Source: Zychaea mexicana (taxonomy: Eukaryota; Mucoromycota; Mucoromycetes; Mucorales; Lichtheimiaceae). From it: 64,000 nucleotides of DNA. The notes beneath the pieces are model-generated. The model saw nothing but the letters and a program-made list of their open reading frames with translations. It ran no database searches and had not been told where the DNA came from. Positions within the stretch are counted from its first letter, which is position 1. Every line of letters starts with the position of its first letter. Position numbers and translations under genes: made by a program. The stretch is from contig NW_026516688.1 of assembly GCF_025766255.1 (NCBI RefSeq), positions 248,001 through 312,000 on the forward strand, given 5' to 3'. Below are positions 48,867-60,384 of this stretch, in pieces.

Positions 48867-49786
48867 GTTTTTGTGGATAGAAAGAACAAGAGGAGAAAAA
48901 GAGAAAGAGAGAAAGAAAGAAAGAACGAGATATGTTTGCGAATATGTGTGTGTGTGACAACAAGGGAGGCGAGGGAAAATGGTTTCTTTTTTTAAACTCG
49001 CTTTACGTGTGCCTGTGGCCTTGTACAGTATAGGAGTGCCGTGTGTATGATATAAAATATACGCGCCTCCCTCTTCGCCCCATTGTGCAACGTGAAAGTG
49101 GCCAGGAACCGCACAAACCTGGAACTGTGTTTTTCTTCCTTGGTCAAATGACAAAAACAAACAATGGCCTTTTCCATTTTCCTGCCAACATTGCCTCACC
49201 ATAGATGCATGTTTGTTTTTCTCTTTCATATCAGAACTCTGCTAACCATAATAGCACAGTGCTTCAATATGTCTATACCAGTACTATACATGAAGCCAGA
49301 AAATAAGGGGTAAAGTACTATAAAAGTGTGCTGCGTGGACAGCAACAGCAGTCAGTCAGTCAATGACATTGGAGTCCCTATATTTACTCCTGACAGCGGC
49401 AGATCATGATCTATCGTGTAGCGTGTGGTATGATACGATATTTTGGTGCCAAAAAAAAATCATTTTATATCTTTTTGTTTTCTAGAACTATTTCCGCTTC
49501 TAAGAGAAAGATATCATTAGCGGTTTTCCTTTTTGAGTGTGTGTGGTGTGTGTATGGTGTGGATACAGTATTTTAAATGATGAACAGAGTGGTGAATCTT
49601 TACAGCGTAAGAGAGAGGGTAGTGAAGGATGATGTGAGAAGAGAGTTGTATATATGTTGTATAAGGATAATATATATATGCGAAAATATATACGGAATCG
49701 ATCGATTAAATCGGCAGATAGGTCGTGTTGTCGTCGTCATCGTCGTCGTTGTCGTCATGGTGTTTGAGAAACATGCAGCATAAAGT
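48867..49786. other. Intergenic between the acidic membrane protein and TRR1
   Basis: The promoter of the minus-strand membrane-protein gene lies at about 48867-49250 (GAAA and CTCTTT runs). The rest to 49786 is AT/GT-rich and probably holds the TRR1 3' UTR, with a GTCGTC repeat at about 49727-49756. No coding frame is supported. Confidence 0.5.
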
Positions 49787-50994
49787 TTAAGCTTCCTCTT
49801 CCTCGAGCTCAGTCAAGTACCGTTCAGCGTCCAGAGCAGCCATACAACCAGAGCCAGCGCTGGTGATAGCCTGGCGATATCGCTTGTCCTGAACATCACC
49901 GGCAGCAAAGAGACCCTTGACGCTGGTCTCAGAAGAACCGGGCACAGTCTTGATATAATCCTCATCATCCAAATCCACCTGGCCCTTGACAAGAGCCGTT
50001 GCGGGATCGTGGCCAATAGCATAGAACAGACCGTTGGCTTCAATCTCACTAGTCTCACCAGTCTTGGTGTTCTTGGTGCTGAGCGAGGTCAACAAGCTGC
50101 CGTCACCCTTGCATTCGGTGGCAACGGTGTTGAAGTGGACAGTGACCTTGGGGTGCTTCAACAAGCGGTTGGCCATAACCTTGGAGGCGCGAAGGACGTC
50201 ACGGCGGACAAAGACATTGACGTGCGAGCCGTCTGTATTACATCATACATTTAGAAACGGGGATCGATCAGAATCTTAAATCATCAGCCCTGTCTCACAA
50301 AGCCGTACATCCATCTGCAACCCTATCTGATGTAAAACAAAAAAAAAAGTAACCACTTACACTTGGTCAAATAGATGGCTTCTTCAGCAGCACTGTCACC
50401 ACCACCAATGACGACAAGAGGCTTGTTGCGGAAAATGGGGACAGCACCATCACAGACGGCGCATGCAGAGATACCGTTCTGCCAGTACTTGTCCTCACCG
50501 GGCAAGTTCATACGACGAGCAGAAGCGCCGGTAGCAAAGACAACGGCATCAGCGGTATCGGTGGGCTCGCCATCTTCGGCACCTTCGCGCCACAGCTTGA
50601 AGGGTCGCGACTGGCAATCCAATTTGGTGATAGTTTCGGTCTCAATTACGGTGCCGCAACGTTCCGACTGGGCACGCATCTTGTCCATCAGGTCACCGCC
50701 CATGACACCTTCAGGGAAACCGGGGAAGTTTTCAACGTCGGTCGTCGTCGTCAACTGGCCGCCGGGAGCAAAGCCGTTGGCCATCATGCCCTCGAACATG
50801 ATAGGGCTCATTTGTGCGCGTGCAAGGTAGATGGCAGCGGTGTGGCCTAGATAATAGTATTTGGATCGTTTAGTTTTAGAAAAAACGATATATCACACAT
50901 CTATGTTATTTGGACAAGTCTAAATAAATGAAACATGATATTTACCGGCAGGACCCGAGCCGACGATAACAACTTTATGATGTTGAGGAGCCAT
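49787..50994 (-). CDS. TRR1: Thioredoxin reductase (low-molecular-weight type)
   Basis: NADPH-dependent FAD enzyme that reduces thioredoxin; cytosolic, possibly also mitochondrial. Exons on the minus strand: 50946-50994, 50361-50846, 49787-50232; 326 residues, typical for the fungal/bacterial class. FAD-binding [16 protein letters not shown] lies at the N-terminus, followed by [20 protein letters not shown]. The redox-active pair is C145-AV-C148 ([11 protein letters not shown]). The NADPH-binding motif [10 protein letters not shown] is followed by VNVFVRRD, and the second FAD motif is [20 protein letters not shown]. All catalytic residues are present. The start is the only ATG giving the expected [17 protein letters not shown]. 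The upstream region holds an AP-1-like element and two CCAAT boxes. Confidence 0.97.
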
Positions 50995-51145
50995 TATTGT
51001 AAAACAAAAAAGTAATAAAGAAAAAAGGGATAAAAAAATTGACAAGGGAGTTTGGAAAATACCACGCTCGTTCGCTTTTATATGTGCATTGTGCCCCGCT
51101 CTGTTCCTCTTGTCGATTTCCAATGATTGTGACTGAGTATTTTTC

Positions 51146-51203
51146 TTAGTAATCGTCCTAGCCAATCAATACGGCGCTGACGAATCTGACATTGCCAACC
51201 AAT
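51146..51203 (-). promoter_or_regulatory. TRR1 promoter: Yap1/Pap1-type site and two CCAAT boxes
   Basis: The minus strand reads TTACTAA (51146-51152), the Yap1 response element consensus, about 150 bases upstream of the TRR1 ATG. CCAAT occurs at 51162-51166 and 51199-51203 on the plus strand. Yap1-dependent and CCAAT-complex control of thioredoxin genes is established in other fungi; its use here is inferred. Confidence 0.55.
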
Positions 51204-51211
51204 CGCAGCTT

Positions 51212-51424
51212 CTAGAGTTTCTTTGTCAGGTATATAGTGGACAGATTACTAGCTGAAGTTTGGGAAAGGGGTGCTATGAAATGATATACCAATGTGTGTG
51301 AGCCGAGCGGGGCATGCTGGGTTTCTTTTTCTTTTTCCTTCCATGTATTGCCATATTCATTTACTGCGTTTTCATTATACTGGCTGCCGCTGCTGCTGCT
51401 GCTTTGCTTGCTGCTGTCGGCCAA
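51212..51424 (-). CDS. Possible small protein upstream of TRR1 (weak)
   Basis: An open frame of 70 codons starts MADSSKQSSSSSGSQYNENA, continues VNEYGNTWKEKEKETQHAPL and ends in LSTIYLTKKL. The hydrophilic, Ser-rich start looks coding but could be chance from the CTG/GCT repeat at 51385-51416. A splice to a further exon is possible. No family resemblance. It lies between TRR1 (same strand) and the hydrolase gene (opposite strand) and may be leader sequence of either. Confidence 0.25.
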   Translation of the reverse strand: MADSSKQSSSSSGSQYNENAVNEYGNTWKEKEKETQHAPLGSHTLVYHFIAPLSQTSASNLSTIYLTKKL

Positions 51425-51590
51425 TGATACGGGAGTTCCGAACTTTTCTTGTGTTATATGTAAGTTTCCAATATATGCGAAATTTTACCATATTTATCGA
51501 ACAAAAGATGTGTATCGCATAAATATACATCATCTTAGGCCCTCCAAGTGACGATGGAAGCCATCAAAAGATTGTGTAGTTAGCGTGTAA

Positions 51591-52568
51591 ATGATGACTA
51601 ACACAACTACCACTACTTTTTCTACACAACGTTTTATTATTCCCATTAATCATGGCCACACGGAAATCGCCCTTCATGCATTCGTTTCAGAACCAGACGA
51701 AACATCCTTAAATTATTCCAACAAGTTCCCGCTGCCACCACTTGTGATACTATTCCATGGAGCTGGCGGAGATCATTATCACTTTGACACTGTTCTGCCT
51801 GTCCTTGTCCGATCTGGTTTTCGAGTGCTGACATGCGATCTGAGGTACCATGGCGAATCGCAACCTCAACAAGATATCCAGGACGACGATGACTTGGTCT
51901 TTAATATGCAGACCTTGTGCGACGACATCCATCATGTTCTGGTATGGCTCAAAAACAACAAGCATCAATCATGCAGCAGCGGTGACCTTATCTTCGGTGG
52001 GTTGTCCATGGGTGGCATACTGGCTCAGACATGTGTCGACCAGCCAACCAAGTGGGAATTGCTAGGATACACGTTGCGAGGTCTGATTGCTATAGCAACA
52101 CCGTCGATCCACATGGTGTGGCCACGGATCGCATGGATGGATGTGTATCGGAACGCAGAATCGATCGATCCGGCTATTCTTCAGGCAGCAAGACAAGCCA
52201 TTTCCGAGTCAGCCGTGCATGATGATGCCAAGAAAGAAGCTGTTCGAGCCATGGCTTTGATCAGTGACAAGGCCTTATTTCAGTGTCTACGTTCAAGTGC
52301 TGATGCATTGCCTCCGGTGCCTACTCGAGAACAAGTCCCTGGATTTGATGGGCATCCTATCCGTTTGCGACAACTGCTGATCACGGGTCAATCCGACGAC
52401 CATACGGTCAATGTCATGTCGGCGTGGAAAAAATTGAGCGATGGTTATCAAGGAGAAGGAAACATCGATAGTGTGTTTGAAGTCATACAAGATGCTGGTC
52501 ACATGGTGCCGTTAGATCAAGGAGGTTTAGTTGGAAATGCCATTGTAGATATGTTTCGAAGAAATTAG
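51591..52568 (+). CDS. Alpha/beta-hydrolase fold protein, single exon
   Basis: 325 residues, no intron. The N-terminal HGAGGDH (LVILFHGAGGDHYHFD) is the oxyanion-hole loop of the family, LTCDLRYHGESQP the post-strand-4 motif, and GGLSMGGILAQ holds the nucleophile elbow (Ser in GLSMG). A catalytic Asp candidate is in ITGQSDDHTVN, and the catalytic His is in IQDAGHMVPLD. The order and spacing of the triad fit a serine hydrolase. Substrate is not predictable; family relatives include esterases, lipases and epoxide hydrolase-like enzymes. No signal peptide. Start: first of two adjacent Met codons. Confidence 0.9.
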   Translation: MMTNTTTTTFSTQRFIIPINHGHTEIALHAFVSEPDETSLNYSNKFPLPPLVILFHGAGGDHYHFDTVLPVLVRSGFRVLTCDLRYHGESQPQQDIQDDDDLVFNMQTLCDDIHHVLVWLKNNKHQSCSSGDLIFGGLSMGGILAQTCVDQPTKWELLGYTLRGLIAIATPSIHMVWPRIAWMDVYRNAESIDPAILQAARQAISESAVHDDAKKEAVRAMALISDKALFQCLRSSADALPPVPTREQVPGFDGHPIRLRQLLITGQSDDHTVNVMSAWKKLSDGYQGEGNIDSVFEVIQDAGHMVPLDQGGLVGNAIVDMFRRN

Positions 52569-52608
52569 GATGGTATACGGGTCTTCATTTTAATAAAATG
52601 ATAACAAG

Positions 52609-53198
52609 TTATTCTGTCTTTTCTTTCCGATTTTGTGCTCGAGAAAGTAGAATGCTGCCTGTCAAAATAAGACTTGCGCCAATCCACCATCCTAATGCCA
52701 ATGGTTCGTCGAATACGAGATAGCCTAGTAATGCCTGTATACAACACTATTAGTTTTTTGCGGATATGCGCTTATCCTTTCTGTTGGAGAGACTTCTTAG
52801 AGAATTTTACCGATATACTAAAGTTGACAGCACCATTCACGGTAGTCGTCTGAACTGAGGAAGGTGCGGCATTAAGCGATTTGGTGAACAGTGTCCACAT
52901 GAGCGAGTTGCAGACAAATATCAGCCCAAAACATACTCCTCTTAGTGCTAAGAGCGAGTGCTAACCGAAAACTTGCTATGAGTTATCTGTGCTATACATT
53001 TCCTCCAAGCATCCTAGTTGCTGTTACCTGTGGATCAATAGTCCAAGGAACGGCTGTCAATAATTTTTGCTCGGTAACGAATGTTGTAAAGGCATCGTGG
53101 AAGATTTCAGTCCGAGTATCTGAAAAAAGTTTTGCAAAGACAGATGACAGGGAAGCAAAGATGCCGGAAAGTACGGCAGAAGGGATAAACGACGCCAT
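52609..53198 (-). CDS. TMEM42/EamA-like small multispan membrane protein
   Basis: Exons on the minus strand: 53028-53198, 52811-52960, 52609-52734; 148 residues, near the ~159 of animal TMEM42. The order of segments fits a half-length EamA/DMT transporter: TM1 SAVLSGIFASLSSVFAKLF, TM2 LRGVCFGLIFVCNSLMWTLF, a TVNGAVNFSISALLGYLVF segment, and the last WWIGASLILTGSILLS followed by a basic tail. The FDEPLALGWWIGASLI wording is the family's C-terminal signature (GEPL...W..G..LI..G). The transported substrate is unknown. Convergent with the hydrolase gene; divergent from NUP54 with 218 bases between starts. Confidence 0.85.
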
Positions 53199-53416
53199 AT
53201 ATTATAAATGCATAAGGATCCACTCTCTCTCTGCCTTTCATTTTTTCCTTCCGCTTCGCGTCTGTGACTTTTTGGGCCGCCCTTTCTTGCTTGCAGAACA
53301 AGCGGCGATACACACACACGCGCGCGATTTTATATTTTTCTCCTCTCCCCTTTTCCTTCTCTTTCTGCCCAAATATTAAAGAATCTAGAGCCTATAATCT
53401 ATAAATTCGATCAATA

Positions 53417-55783
53417 ATGGCATTCTCTTTTGGCGGCACGAGCCAACCCTCCACTGGATTCGGATCCACTGCTGGCACAGGTATTCAAAACAAAATCTCA
53501 TTCGAAAAATTTTCCCCAACGACAAACGATTTTATGCTCGTACCTCTCTCGTCGAATCTAATCCATCAACGTTGATTTCTCTTTGAATATTATATAACGA
53601 TCAGGTTCAGCATTTGGTGCAACAGCCAATTCGTCTGCAGGCACTTTATTTGGGGCGGGCACGAGCAACACATCAGCGGCAGGAACTTTGTTTGGTGCCG
53701 GTAACAGCAACACTGGTAACACATCGGCAGGCACATTATTTGGTGCTGGCGGCAACAATAACGCAACAACTTCAGCTGGAACTTTATTCGGAGCAAATCC
53801 TGGCAATACTGTTACTGGTGGATTCGGTGCTGCATCTACATCGACGACAGCGGCTCCAGGTTTGTACAACGAGATCTTTGGCATTATCCTGCAAAAGTGG
53901 AAAAGACAAGAAGGAAGGGGACGACGCGTCCGCAATTCCATTTATTCAAGTACGCTAAACGAATTGACCGTTTTTTAAAATTAGGACTGAGCTCTTTCAG
54001 CAGCTTTGGAAATACTAACACTCCCACTTCGACGGCTGGTACGGGGTTCGGTCAACAGCAACAGCAACAGGCCGGAACGTCTTCATTCGGCTTTGGAGGT
54101 CAACAACAACAACAACAACCACAACAGCAACAAACGTCAGGCTTTGGTTTTGGCGCGAATAACAACAATGCAAATACCACAAACACTGGATTTGGCGGAT
54201 TCGGTGCGAATAGTGCAGGAGCACGTCCAACGTCTGGTTTCGGAACTGGTTTAACCAACACAGCATCCACTGGGTTCGGTGGTATTGGTATGTGGAAAAA
54301 GGATGGTGATTTCTACAGGGGAAACGTAAGGTGGAGATTACCAGGATGGGCTATTCTTCCAAACGCGATCTTACTGAACATTGAACTCATACAGGCCAAC
54401 AGCAGCAACAAAACAAATCACAATTCGGCGGTTTTGGTAGCACAGGCTTTGGTAATGCTTATTCTTTGCTTGGAATACGCGATATGAATAACGTTAATTG
54501 ACACATGGTGTGTATTCTAGGTCAACCACAACAACAACAACTTCAGCAACAACAACTACAACAACAACAGCAACAACAACCCCCTCACAATACATGGCAA
54601 CAATTAGCTTTAATACGTGCACATTGGGACCCTTCGTCGCATCTATGTCAATTCAGAGTAAGTAAACGACAGGAGGGAGACGAGTACTTTGTGGAAGGCT
54701 AGTGCTATTAGAAACATGCATCTGATTCATTATGCTCTATCAGCACTACTTTTATAATGTCGTACCACCAAACGAGCGACACTTGTACGTTCGCCCGCCA
54801 GACCAGGATGAGCAGTTATGGAATGAAGCAGTGCGTAAAAACCCAGATCCGAACACGTATGTCGTCTACAAGTGGGATATAGGTTAAAATGCAAAGTGGA
54901 CTCATGGGGGAAAAAGAGAGAAAGGGATACTAATGTGGGTCCTTTTTTTTGGTTAGTTTGGTTCCTGTGTTAGCAGTCGGTTATGGCGATGTATTGAAGC
55001 GTATGGATATCCAAGATCAAGCATCAGAAATGCACAGAAATAAGCTTGCCGTAAGTATATCAACGTGATCCAACTGACTTAGGCCCAATTGATCTAACCA
55101 TATGCCTATATCACCATTAGGAAATCGGTCAGCGATTATCAACAATCCAACAAAAACATGCACTTGGCACCCTCGTCAAGATCGACGAACTGCGGCGCCG
55201 CAACATAGACCTGACTCAGCGATTAATAAAAGTAAGTGTTTCGTTTCCTTCGGAAATGATTTCTTTGGCTCCTACACGACTAATATTCCCACGAAAACTT
55301 TATAGCTATTACGTTTTGTTCAAGTACTTCGTTACAAGGGCTTCCCACTGGAGGATGAAGAAGAGAAACTTATGCAAAACCTGAAACTGTTGGCTGAACA
55401 GCCTGCTAACCCGGAGCAGCTGAATGCCAAATTGCGAGACACTTGGGCTTCCTTACAACATATCAAGCGAAAGAGGATGGCAGCACCCGAGGACTCGTGG
55501 CAAGCAACAAGCAGTGAGGATGTGGCAACAATTGCTCAGGTAACAACTCCATGAAAACCTAATTTTTCTTGAAAAGTGAAAAAGAAAGGAAAAGAAAAGT
55601 ATATTGACTTAATCGATATTATTTTAAATATTTTAGCTTTTGGCACAAGAGCAAGAAGGCATGCGTCATGTTTCAAACACACTATCAAAGGATGTAGAAG
55701 AAGCTCAAAATATCGAGGAGAGTCTCCGAAATCATATCAAGCGGGCAGAAAGGGAACGGAACTCTATGTTGACGGGATCATGA
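53417..55783 (+). CDS. NUP54: FG nucleoporin NUP54/Nup57
   Basis: Component of the central Nsp1/NUP62 channel complex of the nuclear pore. Exons 53417-53480, 53605-53859, 53985-54287, 54395-54451, 54521-54657, 54744-54856, 54957-55050, 55121-55231, 55306-55539, 55637-55783; 504 residues. The N-terminal ~270 residues are FG-rich, with AGTLFGAG-type (GLFG-like) and GFGFG repeats between Asn, Thr and Gln runs. The structured part begins at WQQLALIRAHWDPSSHLCQF and includes HYFYNVVPPNERHLYVRPP, the LVPVLAVGYGDVLKR block typical of Nup54, and coiled coils to the C-terminus (QRLSTIQQKHALGTLVKIDE; LLRFVQVLRYKGFPLEDEEE). Size and domain order match yeast Nup57 and animal NUP54 (about 500-540). The start gives MAFSFGG, a standard FG-Nup opening. 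Confidence 0.93.
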
Positions 55784-56865
55784 GAGAGTGATTTAAAGCA
55801 TAATACCACAAAGAAACAGGAGATCAAAAATAATAATAATATAAAGACAACGAAAACGTACCCATTACGGTGATATGATGTCTAGACTCCCATGACCAAA
55901 GAATTTTAGTTAATCATGTCATCGTCAGGAGATATGTGTGTTGCCGATATTGATGATATCGACAATGAGCAGCGATTTCCTTGAGATGTCTGCAGTATTG
56001 GTCAAATATTTCAGACTTGTCTTCAGTCAAACTAGCGGATCAGCAAGTGTATGGTAAATTGCTATATGTATGTAGTGCGCTTATCATCATAGAAGAAGAC
56101 TCGCCTGCTGCAGCAGATGTAACTTGTGTTAACGGTGCAGATGCTGAGAGAACAACAATATGGATGAGCAGGAACATTGTTTCACTCTCTTATCGTTTAC
56201 ACTCTTCTTTTTTTAAAAATGTCCCTTAATTGGACCGAAGCCATCACACTGCCTTGACCTTTTAGCTTATATATGACTTGTCTTCACTGTGCACATAACA
56301 GTAGTCTACTGCCGACATCTCCTTTTTGTTGTGGTACTGTTACCTGTCATTCAATATATAAACTTTTACAAATGGTCTGTTTACAGACTCGCTGCTTCTT
56401 AGGTAGCTTTATACCTCTAATACTATATTACAGTCAATACATATGTTGTTTGCATGAATTCATTACATAAACTCGCCCTGTTATCTTTTCATGCAAAAGT
56501 TTGCTGCATCATGAATACAAATCCTACGGGAACCTGTTTGTCGTGGAAACGTTATTCGAATTCTAAACATTACTTTTGTACGTATTTATTTTGCTTATTG
56601 AGAGTGTCGCATATATAAAGAATCAGCGCCTGTAGCTCTTGTGCCTAATGCTCTTGCATGATACTGATATATATTTGAACTGACCCTTGTAAGAGATGTT
56701 ATTCGGTTTCGGTTTCCCAGGGCAGACTATTTAATTCTCGGTTGGTCGGCATTCGCCTGTCCGTGGAAAATTGTGGTCACCCATGCCTTTTTAGTGTCTT
56801 TTGTCAGACAGGCACATAATTTACATATATTTCTATTTCCCTCTTCTCTTCTTCTTCCTCCTTCA
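55784..56865. other. Intergenic between NUP54 and the peptidase gene
   Basis: No coding frame I can support; open frames at 55981-56229 and 56273-56470 lack family resemblance. An in-frame ATG for the peptidase at 56773 is less likely than 56866. The last 100 bases are CT-rich leader. Confidence 0.5.
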
Positions 56866-59399
56866 ATGTCACTCTCTCGACAAGGTGTCCGATCGCTGCG
56901 ACCACGCCTACTCTTACGATCAACAACCACTAGAACTCCAGCAGCAACTTCTTTTTCTTCTACTACTACACAACGATTTCAAAGTCGCTATTGTCGACAT
57001 GTCTCGACAGTCTCCAATACCAAGCGTCATGAACTCCACAACAACAACAGCACAGACAGCACCAACAATGAATACCTACGATTAATTTTCGACGATAAAA
57101 ATGTTTGGAACGAGCAGCGTCAATCATACGCTAATGAACATCCTGTTGGTTTATTGGGCAACCCGCATTTCACAAGCATTGCCGGGTTTGAATATGCAGC
57201 ACAACAAGCGATCCAGCGTGCACAGCTCATTGTTGAACGTATCTGGCATGCACCAGAAAACGGACGATCTGAAATGCGTCGAGTGGTTAAGAATCTCGAT
57301 CGTTTGTCCGATACGCTCTGTAGTGTGATTGATTTGGCTGAATTCTTACGGAACGCACATCCGGGCGAAGAAACCATGGAAGCGGCCAACAAGGCATACA
57401 TGGATTTGTGCTATTATATGAACACACTGAATACCGATACCCGGATGCACAAGGTAAATAGCAAATATCTCACCTTGGATGAAAAGCTCTTAAGATGAGG
57501 CTAAGTAGGAGGGGAATATAGGTCTTGGCCCAAGTATTGGCCGATCCAAGCATTGTACAAGAATTCACAGCAGACGAACACGCAGCCGCCATTGTATTCT
57601 TGCGCGATTTCGAAAAATCTGGCATTCACTTACCTAATAAGCAACGAGAAAAGTTTGTCGAACTATCCGATCAAATTATCCAACTGGGCAGAGAGTTCGT
57701 ACAACGCGACCCGCGTGGGGTACAGCGTATAAGAATCGATCCAAAATCATTGAACGGTCTCGGTCAAAGCATGGCACGCGCCGGCAGTCTGGACAAGGAC
57801 GGCTATCTGCATCTCCCGACGGATTCGCAAGAGTGTCAGCTAATTCTCAAGTATGGCGAGAATGAAAATGTCCGAAGGCAGGTCTATGAAGCAGTCAACT
57901 CGGCCAACGGAGACAGCGTGGCTATTTTGGAACATCTCATGAAGACTCGCGCAGAATTGGCCAACCTAGTGGGCAAGAGCTCGTTTGCAGAGCTGCAATT
58001 ACAGGATAAGATGGCAAAAAATCCAGGTATGAGCATATTGGCATTATATAGTCAAAAGACGCTGTATGCTGATACGTAGTGAGATTCTTCATTAGAGAAC
58101 GTAGATGCATTTTTACGAACGTTACTGCGCCATCAGGAGCCAGCATCGGAAAGCGACGTGCGCATGTTGCAAGAAACAAAAGAACGTGCCATGCGGCTAT
58201 CAAGTCTCCCCACTGTCAACGCATGGGATCGAGACTATTATATGCACGTGTACGACGTTCTTGATCGCCAATCGCAAGGCACAGCGCCGCACATGCCATA
58301 TTTTTCCGTGGGCTCTGTCATGCAAGGGTTATCACGATTATTCAACCACTTGTATGGTATTCAGTTTGTTTCTGGTGCAGTGAACCCGGGCGAATTATGG
58401 CACGATGATGTGCGCAAACTGGACGTTGTTTGTGAACAAGAAGGTAAAATCGGCACCATCTACTGCGACCTCTACTCTCGGGCGGGTAAGACGACTAATG
58501 CAGCACACTACACGGTCCGCACATCACGACGCGTTGACGACGACGACGCTGATCACGATATTAAATTCGCGTTCCCACAACAGAACATTTCGGCCGAGCA
58601 TTTCATGCCACCTGTACCACAATCTGCCAGCACGATCCGCGGACGAGACGGTCTGTATCAACTTCCAGTGATTGCGCTGACGTGCGATTTCAACAATACA
58701 AAGAACGGCACAGCGATGCTATCGATGTTTGAGATCGAGACACTGTTCCATGAAATGGGACATGCGATGCACTCGATGCTCGGCCGGACCGATTTCCATA
58801 ATGTTGCTGGCACACGCTGCGCAACAGACTTTGTGGAACTACCCTCAATCTTGATGGAGCACTTTATCTGGCATCCAGAAGTGATTCCACTTCTATGTAA
58901 AGATCCAAGCAAAGCACCTTCAGCCAGCACGATCCAATCCTATCTCCAACAACGAAGACGGTTCAATGGCATTGAAACCAACAGTCAGATCTTGATGGCA
59001 CTGCTGGATCAAAAATACCATTCGACGTTGGCGACCAAGCCGGACTTTTCGAGCGTCAAGACCTGGCATTCCCTTCAAGATAAGGTTGGCTTGTTCCCAA
59101 GCGCGCCGGGTACCATGTGGCCAGTCCAGTTTGGCCATTTGTTTGGCTATGGCGCAGGATACTATTCGTACCTGTTTGATCGCACAGTGGCGAGACGCGT
59201 GTGGCAGAAATGCTTTTTGCAGGATCCGTTGAATCGTGAGCAGGGACTCGCATTTAGAGACAAGTTGCTCAAGTGGGGTGGTGCACGTGATCCATGGCAG
59301 TGTGTTGCGGATGTATTAGGCGAACAAGACGCTGAGCGGATCGCAAGTGGTGATGAGCAGTCCATGCGAACGGTTGGTGACTGGGGCATCGATGTATAA
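56866..59399 (+). CDS. OCT1: Mitochondrial intermediate peptidase (M3 metallopeptidase, OCT1/MIPEP)
   Basis: Removes an octapeptide from imported matrix and inner-membrane precursors after MPP cleavage. Exons 56866-57453, 57522-58026, 58096-59399; 798 residues, as in fungal Oct1. The N-terminus is a matrix-targeting sequence (MSLSRQGVRSLRPRLLLRST, Arg/Ser/Thr-rich, no acid). The zinc site HEMGH is at residues 583-587 (LFHEMGHAMHSML) with the third ligand Glu near 612 (ATDFVELPS), the hallmark of family M3. Other MIP blocks: NEHPVGLLGNPHF near the N-terminus, FFSVGSVMQGL-type YFSVGSVMQGLSRLF, GTIYCDLYSRAGK and FGHLFGYGAGYYSYLFDR. Short introns of 68-69 nt. Thimet oligopeptidase is less likely because of the targeting peptide and the LFGYGAGYYSY block. 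Confidence 0.95.
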
Positions 59400-59667
59400 A
59401 TTTTGTATGTAGCCTTTTCTATGTATGCAATATAACAATTAAACGCAGATTTGGTTTGTCCATTAAAACATAGTATTTGCCCACAGCAGCAGTAATGGGA
59501 TCAGAAATCCGTGCGCGTGTCTGTGAGGACAAGGTGGGATAAATATTTGTGTTCAAATCATGTATTCATATAAGATGCAAACAGTAAGGGAAAAGAGAGG
59601 TATACACTAGAAGGATAAATTATATATATGACGTAAGATGATAGAAAAGAGAAAGAAGGAGTATCTT

Positions 59668-60384
59668 TTATGCTTGTTGTTGTTGTTGTTGCTGTTCCTG
59701 CTGCTGCTGTTGCCGCTGTTGTTCTTTAAAGTTCGGCGTAGACCGGATCCTCTTGATTAAATTGACGGCTGATTTTGGTTTGTTCAACGACAGGTTTATT
59801 GGTTTCTTTGACAACGTGCCAAATAACTGTCGAGAATTCCGCATGCCACTTGACGTTGCTGGACGCTGCAGCTCTTCAGACTGTTTTGGCTGTTGTGGCT
59901 CGTGCAGCAAGTATTCGAAAGCCGGAAATGCCAACTGGGGTTTTGCTTCATTTTGCTTTTTGACAGATGAGGACCAGCCGCTGTCGAGGAAAGAAACTAG
60001 GTCACGCGACGCATCGAATTCAAGGGTGTCGACATTGACGGAATTCTCTGTCCTTGGTGATGCAGGCGATTCGTCACTTTCAAAAGACTCTGGAGTACTA
60101 AAGGTGGTGCGAAGCGGCTGTGGTTGCGGTTGTTGGTTGTCGACTGTGGCAGTGGTGGTATTTGTGGTAGTGGTGGGCTCGGCTATCGGGTTCTGCTCGG
60201 AAGATGTGGCGTTGGTGGCGGCGTTATTAGGTTGCCGAGGAGAAGGAGGAAGAGGAGCAGCAGCAGCAGAAGGCGTAGCACCGGCAGCAGCACCGGCAGA
60301 TCGTCGCTGATGTTTTTTGCTGGAGCGACGCACAAAGATTCGAGAAACAAAGTGAGAGACGGAGTCCATGGGTATCTGTCGCAA
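59668..60384 (-). CDS. Low-complexity hypothetical protein, single exon
   Basis: 238-residue frame, or 232 if the second Met (MDSVSHFVSRIFVRRSSKK) is used. The N-terminal basic amphipathic stretch is followed by Ala/Pro/Thr/Asn-rich disordered sequence, an ESFESDESPASPRTE acidic/Ser patch and a more ordered segment (FDASRDLVSFLDSGWSS; LAFPAFEYLLHEP). The C-terminal NSRQLFGTLSKKPINLSLNK is followed by a Gln tract encoded by CAA/CAG repeats. The alternation of disordered and compact motif-like segments suggests a real regulatory protein. No family recognised. It converges with the peptidase gene, 268 bases apart. Confidence 0.5.
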   Translation of the reverse strand: MRQIPMDSVSHFVSRIFVRRSSKKHQRRSAGAAAGATPSAAAAPLPPSPRQPNNAATNATSSEQNPIAEPTTTTNTTTATVDNQQPQPQPLRTTFSTPESFESDESPASPRTENSVNVDTLEFDASRDLVSFLDSGWSSSVKKQNEAKPQLAFPAFEYLLHEPQQPKQSEELQRPATSSGMRNSRQLFGTLSKKPINLSLNKPKSAVNLIKRIRSTPNFKEQQRQQQQQEQQQQQQQA

